IMG/VR virus record: IMGVR_UViG_3300035698_004505
Span: 1 to 33,996 of that record
Source: a virus
Strand: one strand, 5' to 3'
DNA length: 33,996 nucleotides
The notes beneath the pieces were generated by a model. That model was not told the origin of the DNA. It saw nothing but the letters and a program-made list of their open reading frames with translations, and did not search any database. The position numbers and the translations under genes are program-made. Shown here piece by piece: positions 1 through 5,705 of the stretch (positions are counted from its first letter, which is position 1; each line of letters starts with the position of its first letter).

Positions 1-15
1 CGATCCTAGGCCCTG

Positions 16-90
16 GTGCCGTAAAATGTCACCTCGAAAAGACCGCCACTGGTACAGTGACAATTTTTGTCAGTGCCGTAAAATGTCACC
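16..90. repeat. 18-bp direct repeat pair, insertion-sequence-end-like
   Basis: GTGCCGTAAAATGTCACC occurs exactly at 16-33 and again at 73-90, 57 bp apart. Between them, 57-77 carries a diverged inverted version beginning GTGACAATTTTTGTCA. Multiple short terminal repeats in direct orientation are typical of IS21-family transposon ends, and the motif style (GGTACAGTGACA, GTGCCGTAAAA) fits my memory of such ends. No transposase gene is in the window, so this would be the edge of an element lying to the left, or a remnant. A phage operator is the main alternative. Confidence 0.5.
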
Positions 91-139
91 CTGATTCGAG
101 GAGCTACCAAACTTGTTTAGGTAGCAATCACCTGGGCCG

Positions 140-202
140 AAAATTTTTTAAAAATTTTAGAAAAATGAAAAATGGATTTTTGATTCGGGGAACAAAAATG
201 GC
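140..202. other. AT-rich block beside the heptamer array
   Basis: The stretch is dominated by A and T runs, with only scattered G and C, and contains near-palindromic A4T6/A5T4 tracts at 140-158. An AT-rich segment flanking a repeat array is the usual layout of a DNA unwinding element. That role is an inference from position only. Confidence 0.35.
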
Positions 203-277
203 GAACATACTACACTTTTTGTATGGTACGTCAACAAATGATCCGGGTACCTTTTTCTGCCTATTTTTTAGGCATTC

Positions 278-609
278 TGTGCCACTGTGCCACTGTGCCA
301 TAGATTTCCTATTGTTGGTTTCAAAATGTGCAACAGTAACTTACACTATGTAATTTTTACAATTCATCTATTCCCATTTTCCTTACAAGTAAGAGAAAAA
401 GCATGGCACATGGCACACGAACCCCCGAACCCCGCGCCACCACTCAACATTTCCTGTGCCATGCCCCCTGTGCCATAGATTTAAAAACCAGGGCAAAATC
501 CGAGCTTGGCACAAGGTCTGCGTCATTCGACGCATAGTGTAAACCCGTTTGTGCCGCAGCTCCGCGTCATAACACGGTGCATACCAACTATGGCACAAAC
601 TATGGCACA
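278..609. repeat. TGTGCCA/TGGCACA heptamer array (iteron- or operator-like)
   Basis: Ten exact copies of TGTGCCA or its complement TGGCACA lie in 332 bp. Plus orientation: 278, 286, 294, 455 and 469. Minus orientation: 404, 411, 507, 591 and 603. A near copy (TGTGCCG) is at 549. Three copies at 278-300 are tandem with an 8-bp period, and 586-609 is a perfect 12-bp tandem of AACTATGGCACA. The fuller core CTATGGCACA occurs at 588 and 600, and inverted at 294 and 469. About 0.04 copies would be expected by chance. The layout fits iterons of a replication origin or a multi-site operator; the binding protein is unknown. Confidence 0.75.
519..534. repeat. small inverted repeat
   Basis: TGCGTC and GACGCA form a perfect 6-bp stem around an ATTC loop, inside the heptamer array. 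No T-run follows on either strand, so it is not a normal terminator. It may be a protein-binding site or part of an origin. Confidence 0.4.
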
Positions 610-696
610 GACAAAAAACCCAAATTTCTAAACGCATTGCACAAACTCAAAGGTTAACACATTCGGCTTGGCAACAAAAAAAAGCATGAAAAACCC

Positions 697-725
697 TTGA
701 TTTTGCTATGCACGCGCTATACACT
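697..725 (+). promoter_or_regulatory. candidate early promoter
   Basis: TTGATT (697-702) is followed after 17 bp by TACACT (720-725), or after 15 bp by TATACA (718-723). Either pair resembles a host sigma-70 promoter. It stands at the end of the non-coding region, about 55 bases before the first start codon, with an A-rich leader between, and is the only good candidate for driving the early operon. Confidence 0.4.
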
Positions 726-780
726 AACAACATAACAAAAAAATAAAATAAAAAAAAACACCTAAAAAGGAGCCAAAAAC

Positions 781-843
781 ATGTACAGATTTAACTATAA
801 AAACACTGGCAAAGATCCCGAATATTTCACAGGAGTTGAATAA
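781..843 (+). CDS. 20-aa leader peptide, first ORF of early operon
   Basis: A 20-codon frame (begins MYRFNYKNTGK) starts eight bases after a perfect AAGGAG Shine-Dalgarno site (767-772), the best ribosome site in the left region. Its stop codon overlaps the next start by one base (TAATG), so the two are translationally coupled. It resembles no family I know. It may be a real micro-protein or a leader that feeds ribosomes into the next gene. Confidence 0.55.
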   Translation: MYRFNYKNTGKDPEYFTGVE

Positions 844-1079
844 TGGACTGGATAATCTGCGATTGGGCAAACAATCGGCTTTTTGGGGGGGAGACTTTTC
901 CCACAATGGAAGAGGCGGACCAACATTTGGAAGCCTATTTATTTGCGAGGGTTTGCGGGAACAACGACGTTACCATGCAAGACCATGATCTTAATGATGA
1001 GCAGTGGCACACGTTCTATGACTTAAAGGGTGAATATTGGATAAGGCCCAATAAAGAGGCTAGAAAGGGGTGGATATGA
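843..1079 (+). CDS. small early protein, 78 aa, unknown
   Basis: This acidic 78-aa protein contains several Trp and His residues and starts MDWIICDWANN. It starts at the TAATG junction with the leader peptide, with GGAG about ten bases upstream of its ATG. Its TGA stop overlaps the next ATG (ATGA at 1076-1079). No signal peptide, membrane segment or known motif is visible. As the first sizeable early gene it may act on the host, but that is a guess from position. Confidence 0.75.
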   Translation: MDWIICDWANNRLFGGETFPTMEEADQHLEAYLFARVCGNNDVTMQDHDLNDEQWHTFYDLKGEYWIRPNKEARKGWI

Positions 1080-1228
1080 CTAACTACAGCTCAAGCTACA
1101 CGTTTAAGTACAGGCAAGGGTTTATTCACGGCGCAACTATTGACGGCAATGAAGTGATAAAGGTCAACGTCGATAAGTATGCGTATGTGGTTTATGTGAA
1201 ATCAATTCTCGCCTGCTCAAACGCTTAA
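1076..1228 (+). CDS. small early protein, 50 aa, unknown
   Basis: A 50-codon frame (begins MTNYSSSYTFK) overlaps the previous stop as ATGA and has AAGGGG about seven bases before its ATG. It is rich in Tyr and Val, with an alternating pattern in the second half that suggests beta strands. I recognise no family. The coupling and ribosome site are the reasons to accept it. Confidence 0.6.
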   Translation: MTNYSSSYTFKYRQGFIHGATIDGNEVIKVNVDKYAYVVYVKSILACSNA

Positions 1229-1262
1229 TAACTAAACATACTAAAAAACAAGAGGGTGTTAA

Positions 1263-1394
1263 ATGAACCAAAAACTGGCAATAAAAGAAAACATATATTC
1301 GATCAGGGACCTCGAATCTCCCTACACTGGCAATACTAAGCAGATGGCAAAGGTGGCGGCTAGGGCTTGCGCGGGGGTGGAGATTGGATTGTGA
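1263..1394 (+). CDS. small early protein, 43 aa, unknown
   Basis: A 43-codon frame starts at ATG 1263 after an AGAGGG ribosome site (about 1251-1256). It is basic in the middle (KQMAKVAARA) and has no membrane segment. Its 3' end overlaps the TTG start of the Cys-rich gene at 1384 by 11 bases, a pattern of coupling seen throughout this operon. Function unknown. Confidence 0.5.
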   Translation: MNQKLAIKENIYSIRDLESPYTGNTKQMAKVAARACAGVEIGL

Positions 1395-1518
1395 TATTTG
1401 TGCGCAGTGTGGAGAGCACACTGGTTTTGAAGAGGACCCCGAGACTGGGGACCTATATTCCCAGTGTTGTGGAAGTGGCGCTTTAAACACTGACCCTGAC
1501 GTAGATATGGAGAGGTAG
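1384..1518 (+). CDS. Cys-rich small protein, probable zinc-binding, 44 aa
   Basis: Starting at TTG 1384 this 44-aa frame reads with a CDICAQC cluster at residues 3-9, a HTGFE segment, and CC at 28-29 followed by GSG. Five or six cysteines in 44 residues, spaced in CxxC steps, suggest a small zinc-binding knuckle; similar short CxxC...CCG proteins occur in phages. A GGGGG run eight bases upstream and GGAG nearer in can serve the non-ATG start. It sits between other early genes, 3 bp before the next ATG. The start is uncertain but the frame is convincing. Confidence 0.6.
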   Translation: MDCDICAQCGEHTGFEEDPETGDLYSQCCGSGALNTDPDVDMER

Positions 1519-1521
1519 AAA

Positions 1522-1761
1522 ATGGTTGAGATTGAATATGATGATCACACGTTATTGATTGGCAAGCTATCGTCTGTGGATGATAGTTTTGACCATGAGT
1601 TTGGCAAAGAAGAAAGCTTTACGCCATGTTTAGATAGTTTTCATGTGGTGGTGTATATGGGTGGTATGGACTACGATATCACAAGCGCGTTATCGGATAA
1701 GCAGTTGACTTACTTTAAAGAACATTTTATGGAAAAAACACAAGGAAGGCGGGCACCATGA
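1522..1761 (+). CDS. small acidic early protein, 79 aa, unknown
   Basis: An acidic 79-aa protein begins MVEIEYDDHTLL, with AGAGG just upstream of its ATG. It has alternating hydrophobic residues in the first half (a likely small beta domain, with a VVVYMGGMDYDI strand) and a helical end. Its stop overlaps a nine-codon ATG frame at 1758. No family recognised. Confidence 0.7.
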   Translation: MVEIEYDDHTLLIGKLSSVDDSFDHEFGKEESFTPCLDSFHVVVYMGGMDYDITSALSDKQLTYFKEHFMEKTQGRRAP

Positions 1762-1783
1762 GTAAAATAATAAGGGGGCTTAA

Positions 1784-1900
1784 ATGATTTTTGTATGGCT
1801 ATGGATTGGCTTTATGCTTGGCATGGGCGTTATGACTTTGGTGCAAATAAACGAGAAACCATCTCGTGGTGAAGATAAATACAAACGCTGGACGGAGTAG
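1784..1900 (+). CDS. single-helix membrane peptide, 38 aa
   Basis: A 38-codon frame from ATG 1784 has a GGGGG ribosome site at 1774-1778 and overlaps the stop of a nine-codon frame (1758-1787) as ATGA. Residues 1-22 are hydrophobic, with Trp, Phe, Met and Gly; the rest is charged (EKPSRGEDKYKR). The pattern is that of an inner-membrane peptide with a cytoplasmic tail. Small membrane peptides in early operons often alter the host envelope or block superinfection; nothing here proves that. Confidence 0.6.
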   Translation: MIFVWLWIGFMLGMGVMTLVQINEKPSRGEDKYKRWTE

Positions 1901-1903
1901 CAG

Positions 1904-2779
1904 ATGCGAGCCTTTCACAATGACGTAAAAATTAAGAATAAATATTTAAGCCGTGTCCGCGCTCATGAAAAAGCTGACGAAGTTGTTAAGGGCAAGTATT
2001 GGGAAAACGGAAAAGGATGTGCGATCGGCTGTACAATTCACGACAGCAACCACGTTACATACGAAAGTATCTTAGGCATACCAAGGATTTTAGCAAGACT
2101 TGAAGATAATATTTTTGAAAACTTGCCAAATGGTTTAGCTAAAACTTGGCCACGTAGATTTTTGGCTTCCATAGAGGTGGGCGCTAATCTAGAAATGGTC
2201 TGGCCTAAATTTGCAACTTGGCTACTAACTGACAGCGAATTTGGTGTGATTCAGTTTGCAAAAACAGATGACCAAAGACAAGCCATTTACAGCGTGTCTG
2301 ACCTGTATGTGCTTAAAGCTGAAGGCGCAGACATTGGCGCAAATGATTGGCTAGAAGCTGCTGCTTATGCTGCTTATGCCGCTAATGCTGCTGATGCTGC
2401 TGCTGATGCCGCTAATGCTGCTTATGCCGCTGATTATGCTGCTGAATATGCTGCTTATGCTGCTACTACTTATGCTGCTACTGCTTATACTGCTGCCGCT
2501 CGTGCTGCTTATGCTACTGCTCGTGCTGCTTATGCTTATGCCGCTAATGCTGATGCTGCCGCTAATGCTGATGCTGCCGCTGATGCTGCCGCTAATGCTG
2601 CCGCTAATGCTGCTACTGCTTATGCTGCTTATGCTGCTGATTATGCTTATGCTTCTTATGCTGTTGCTGCTTATACTGCTACTGCTACTGCTACTGATGC
2701 TTACACTGCTGACGCTCGCACCAAATTTCGTATAGCTCAAAGCAAAAAACTTTTACAGTTACTTAAGGAGTGTAAATAA
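1904..2779 (+). CDS. phage protein with Ala-rich (AAYAANAAD) repeat tail
   Basis: The protein has 291 residues. Residues 1-147 form a globular domain with CAIGCTIH, GIPRILARLED and WPRRFLASIEVGA segments, which I recognise from conserved hypothetical proteins of phages and bacteria whose function is unknown. Residues about 148-270 are a low-complexity tail of Ala pairs alternating with Tyr, Asn, Asp or Thr (units such as AAYAANAAD), encoded by GCT/GCC-rich triplet repeats. The last 20 residues (TKFRIAQSKKLLQLLKEC) are basic and helical. GGAG lies seven bases before the ATG. The tail could form a long Ala-rich helix like type I antifreeze proteins, but no ice-binding or other role can be claimed. 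Confidence 0.85.
   Translation: MRAFHNDVKIKNKYLSRVRAHEKADEVVKGKYWENGKGCAIGCTIHDSNHVTYESILGIPRILARLEDNIFENLPNGLAKTWPRRFLASIEVGANLEMVWPKFATWLLTDSEFGVIQFAKTDDQRQAIYSVSDLYVLKAEGADIGANDWLEAAAYAAYAANAADAAADAANAAYAADYAAEYAAYAATTYAATAYTAAARAAYATARAAYAYAANADAAANADAAADAAANAAANAATAYAAYAADYAYASYAVAAYTATATATDAYTADARTKFRIAQSKKLLQLLKECK
2347..2715 (+). repeat. GCT/GCC triplet-rich repeat tract in coding sequence
   Basis: About 370 bases are built mostly from gctgctNatgct-type units, and all three forward frames plus a reverse frame stay open here. The repeats encode the Ala-rich tail of the 291-aa protein. Such tracts expand and contract by replication slippage, so tail length probably varies between relatives and the tract is a risk for misassembly. 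Confidence 0.85.
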
Positions 2780-2780
2780 A

Positions 2781-2849
2781 ATGGAACCATTATTTTGGGG
2801 CGTGATAGTTGGCGATATTATTCTGGCAAACGCGCACGAGAGGCACTGA
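2781..2849 (+). CDS. 22-aa hydrophobic micro-ORF
   Basis: ATG 2781 follows AAGGAG (2765-2770), which lies inside the end of the Ala-rich gene. The 22-residue product is mostly hydrophobic (PLFWGVIVGDIILA) and then ends in charged residues. The ribosome site supports translation. It may be a tiny membrane peptide or a coupling peptide for the gene at 2856. Confidence 0.35.
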   Translation: MEPLFWGVIVGDIILANAHERH

Positions 2850-2855
2850 ATAAAG

Positions 2856-3041
2856 ATGTATAAATGCCCAACTTGCAACAGCCCAAGGGTGGGTGAGAAA
2901 ATCAGCACCTACCCACTATATAAAAAGCTAAAGCTTATCTACGAACGTGGCTGTTATATGGTCTTGCAATCCGACGGCATCGACTGGGAAAAGGTCGAGC
3001 ACGTTTGCGCGCTACTTCAAGCACCGAAGGTGTCCCAATGA
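2856..3041 (+). CDS. small CxxC protein, 61 aa
   Basis: The 61-aa product opens with a CPTC pair at residues 4-7, and two further single Cys residues lie later, so it may bind zinc through a partial ribbon. The rest is mixed charged and hydrophobic. Its TGA overlaps the ATG of the next gene (ATGA at 3038-3041), which also encodes a CxxC protein, so the two are probably made together. Function unknown. Confidence 0.65.
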   Translation: MYKCPTCNSPRVGEKISTYPLYKKLKLIYERGCYMVLQSDGIDWEKVEHVCALLQAPKVSQ

Positions 3042-3220
3042 CGGCATGTGAGTTATGCGGACGGCGTGGATTTTTAAAGAAGAAAAAGTATGGCACCAAA
3101 GTTTACGTAGCGTGCCCCGAATGTAGGTTAGCTATGAATAAAAACGAGATAATATACGTTGGTGAGTCAGCGAGGATACCTTATAAATGGGAACGAACGA
3201 AAATGATTAGAACACGGTAG
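3038..3220 (+). CDS. small zinc-ribbon protein, 60 aa
   Basis: From ATG 3038 the product begins MTACELCGRRGF and has a second pair CPEC after about 27 residues, giving the CxxC...CxxC layout of a zinc ribbon, followed by a basic tail (KWERTKMIRTR). I chose 3038 over an upstream in-frame start at 3005 because it makes the ATGA overlap with the preceding gene and begins just before the first CxxC. It may bind nucleic acid or a host protein. It is the last gene before the structured region at 3224. Confidence 0.7.
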   Translation: MTACELCGRRGFLKKKKYGTKVYVACPECRLAMNKNEIIYVGESARIPYKWERTKMIRTR

Positions 3221-3223
3221 AAA

Positions 3224-3310
3224 GACAAGTGGCCCATAACCTAGGATTATGAGCCACCTCTAACATTACGCATTGGGTGTGCAATGTTAGGAACTTAAAA
3301 ATTACTTGTC
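3224..3310 (+). ncRNA. candidate three-way-junction RNA structure
   Basis: An outer 7-bp stem (GACAAGT 3224-3230 with ACTTGTC 3304-3310) encloses two hairpins. Hairpin 1 (3231-3255) pairs GGC and CATAA with TTATG and GCC around one mismatch, and has a loop containing the self-complementary CCTAGG. Hairpin 2 (3260-3290) pairs CTAACATT with AATGTTAG, continues with three more pairs after a mismatch, and has the loop ATTGGGT. No U-run follows, and no T-arm or anticodon pattern makes it a tRNA. It could be a stand-alone RNA or a structured leader of the primase gene 65 bases downstream. Confidence 0.5.
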
Positions 3311-3358
3311 CTACCCACAAAGGTCAACATAGTCTTTGTGCTCTCTCATCAAATTAAA

Positions 3359-3375
3359 GCATTGGGGATAAGCAG
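3359..3375 (+). promoter_or_regulatory. leader motif before primase, shared with 8514-8529
   Basis: GCATTGGGGATAAGCAG lies directly against the GTG start of the primase gene and recurs, with one base less, before the exonuclease gene at 8514-8529. GGGGA within it is the likely ribosome site. The conservation extends beyond the ribosome site, so a translational control element is possible. Confidence 0.5.
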
Positions 3376-5705
3376 TGATTCAAATTCTAGGTTTAAGAAA
3401 AATGGACGATGGGACCACCGTCCAAACTTTTGCCGATAAAAAGTGGCAATTCGACACCGTGTCGGACCTCTTCGAGGACACACACACGGTCTTAAATAAA
3501 GTACCAGAAGACGAACGTTACAATCTATATTTCACAGTACATAACTGCGCCGGAATCGAGGCGCGTGACTTCACAGAGCAATGGTTCATGCCGTTTGATA
3601 TAGATAACTGCAAAGAAGAACAAAAAGAAGAAGTGTTCACAGCGTTTTGCGACGTGTTTAAAGTATCAAAAGCAAAAACACTGGCTACGTGGTCAGGCAA
3701 CGGGATGCAATTTTTCATAGAGCTTGAAGAGCCGATAAAAGATAAGCAATACTTCGATATTCACAGACCCGTTTATAAGCTAGCGCTAGAGATGTTAAAA
3801 AAAGAACTCGAGCTTAGGAAGCTTAAGGGAAAGCCCGACTCTTCTGTGTTTTCTTATCGAAGACTTATGCGGTTCCCCGACACGCTGAACGTAAAGCCCC
3901 ACGGAAAAAAGAAAGCATACGTGGTACAAAAGCATGCCGAGCCCCAGGGCTGGAGCTTTTCCAAAGTACTGGCAGTACCCGGAGTCGATAGCCGTGGAGA
4001 AATTCCCATGCGTGAATACGCATCGTATCCGGCACCGGATGTGGAAGCGGTCCAACAGGAGTGCAACTTTTTAATAACTGCCAAAGCCGACCAGAACTCT
4101 TTATCTGAGGAACAGTGGTACGCGGTGCTTGGAATAGTTGGGCATTTGCCCGGAGGCCGCGCCCTAGCCCATGAATATAGCAAAGGCTATAAGGGGTACT
4201 CGGACAGTGAGACCGACTTTAAAGTGGAGCACGCGATTGCGGCCAGTGGTCCTAGGACTTGCGCTAACATTGAAAGCTTAAGTAAGGCGTGCCTTGATTG
4301 CAAACACTATAAATCGGGACTTAGGTCGCCTATTTCCATTAAGGGTGAGAACTATATAGCTAGCGAGGGTGACGGTTTTTACAAGGTGTATATAAACCAT
4401 CGGGGCCAAGAGAAAAAAGAGCCCCAGTACGAAGACCTGGTAAAATACTTGAATAAAAAAATGGGGAAGTCCGCGAACACACCTATTGGAATGTACGTCT
4501 ATGATGAAGAAGAAAAGATATGGGTTACAAAGGATGAAGTAGTTATCAAAAATTTCTTCTATTCTTCTATGCGCCCCAAGCCTCGAAACAACATTGTGGA
4601 AGAAGCGTATAGAACACTTAGCCACTTTAGGGCCATGCCAGTTTCTTTTTTTGATAAGTCAAAAAGGATCGTGAACCTGCAAAATGGTGTTCTTGATATA
4701 AAAACACGGCATCTAATACCCCATTCGCCGGACTTTGGTTTTAGAAATGTGCTGTCATATAACTACGAACAAGGGGCCGAGTGCCCTAATTTTAAGGCAT
4801 TTCTTCTGGGCATAATGTGTGACGATGAGGACTTGGTAAAGATCATCCAAGAATTTATGGGGTACATTGTATCGGGCGACGACTGTTGGTTACATAAGGC
4901 GTTGATCTTTATAGGCGAGGGTAGCAACGGGAAGTCCACCCTTAACCAGGTCTTACTTAGTATGGTGGGGGAAAATAACTGCTCGAAGGTTCCGCTGTCT
5001 AGATTTAGTGACCCGCAGTTTTTGTTCCAGCTTGAGGGTGCACTTGTAAACCTGGCAGATGAGAACAGCCCCGACGCTTTACTTAATTCTGACACGTTCA
5101 AAGAAGCTGTATCGGGCGGGTATATCAACGTAAAGAAGCTCTATTCTCAACCGTACCCTATGAAAAACAGGGCCAAGTTTATCTTTAACTGCAACTCGAT
5201 GCCTATTTCAAAAGACAAAACCATGGGGCTATATCGAAGGATGCTTTTTGTGCCGTTTGATAAGGTGTTTACGGAAGAAACGGCTGACGTATTTATCGTA
5301 GATAAGCTTTTGGAAGAGCTTCCAGGGATTTTAAACTTCGCGCTTGAGGGTTACGACAGGCTTATTAAGAACAAGAAGTTTACGGTGTCAGTTCAGTCAG
5401 AGGACATACTAGATAACTTTAAAGACGCTCAGAACGAAGTTCAGCAATGGCTTGACGAAAGTGTACAAATAATACCAGATAAGGATAGCTTTGTTGCTAG
5501 CTCAGTGCTATACAAGCACTATCAAGATTGGTGCGAGGAAAACAGAAAAAAATATGTCACCAATTTTGCTGAGTTCGGTTTTAAACTTCGGAAGTTTGCG
5601 GCAGCGAATGGTGCTAAGTCTCTTAGGAGAAGGATTGATGAAACTAAAAACCCAATTCGAGGTTACTCCGGGATTAAGCTACTAAAAAAAGAGGAGCGTT
5701 TTTGA
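3375..5705 (+). CDS. bifunctional primase-polymerase / SF3 helicase
   Basis: This 776-aa protein should make primers and unwind the phage origin or fork. The N-terminal third looks like an archaeo-eukaryotic primase: FDID near residues 73-76, SGNG near 106, and an RRLMRFPDTLN segment near 162. A Cys cluster (CANIESLSKACLDC) near 295-310 may bind zinc. The C-terminal half is a D5/P4-type superfamily 3 helicase: Walker A GEGSNGKST near 514, Walker B NLADE, the FNCN sensor motif and the GLYRRM arginine finger. It starts with GTG at 3375, with GGGGA upstream. Its TGA overlaps the TTG of the next gene (TTGA). It is the first replication gene after the structured RNA region. Confidence 0.93.
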   Translation: MIQILGLRKMDDGTTVQTFADKKWQFDTVSDLFEDTHTVLNKVPEDERYNLYFTVHNCAGIEARDFTEQWFMPFDIDNCKEEQKEEVFTAFCDVFKVSKAKTLATWSGNGMQFFIELEEPIKDKQYFDIHRPVYKLALEMLKKELELRKLKGKPDSSVFSYRRLMRFPDTLNVKPHGKKKAYVVQKHAEPQGWSFSKVLAVPGVDSRGEIPMREYASYPAPDVEAVQQECNFLITAKADQNSLSEEQWYAVLGIVGHLPGGRALAHEYSKGYKGYSDSETDFKVEHAIAASGPRTCANIESLSKACLDCKHYKSGLRSPISIKGENYIASEGDGFYKVYINHRGQEKKEPQYEDLVKYLNKKMGKSANTPIGMYVYDEEEKIWVTKDEVVIKNFFYSSMRPKPRNNIVEEAYRTLSHFRAMPVSFFDKSKRIVNLQNGVLDIKTRHLIPHSPDFGFRNVLSYNYEQGAECPNFKAFLLGIMCDDEDLVKIIQEFMGYIVSGDDCWLHKALIFIGEGSNGKSTLNQVLLSMVGENNCSKVPLSRFSDPQFLFQLEGALVNLADENSPDALLNSDTFKEAVSGGYINVKKLYSQPYPMKNRAKFIFNCNSMPISKDKTMGLYRRMLFVPFDKVFTEETADVFIVDKLLEELPGILNFALEGYDRLIKNKKFTVSVQSEDILDNFKDAQNEVQQWLDESVQIIPDKDSFVASSVLYKHYQDWCEENRKKYVTNFAEFGFKLRKFAAANGAKSLRRRIDETKNPIRGYSGIKLLKKEERF

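Larger units (their letters stand above)
1..780. other. non-coding left region with repeats, AT-rich block and heptamer array
   Basis: No convincing gene lies here. Short open frames exist but lack Shine-Dalgarno sites and run through repeats. From left to right the stretch holds an 18-bp direct repeat pair with an inverted element between copies (1-93), an AT-rich block (about 140-202), a cluster of TGTGCCA heptamers (278-609), a small hairpin (519-534), a likely promoter (697-725) and an A-rich untranslated leader. The composition suits an origin or master control region for the early operon that starts at 781; this role is inferred from context only. Confidence 0.7.

Noticed and set aside
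278-609. CRISPR array
   Set aside because: Repeats are only 7-12 bp, in both orientations and with irregular spacing.
57-637. Open frames of 63-98 codons in the left non-coding region
   Set aside because: They cross the repeat array, lack ribosome sites and have odd composition.
2351-2740. Long Ser/Ile-rich reverse frame and Leu/Met-rich forward frame across the Ala repeat tract
   Set aside because: Both are by-products of the GCT repeats, with no ribosome site; the frame of the 291-aa protein is the real one.
3224-3310. tRNA gene
   Set aside because: The 7-bp outer stem resembles an acceptor stem, but the arms and the T-loop consensus do not fit.
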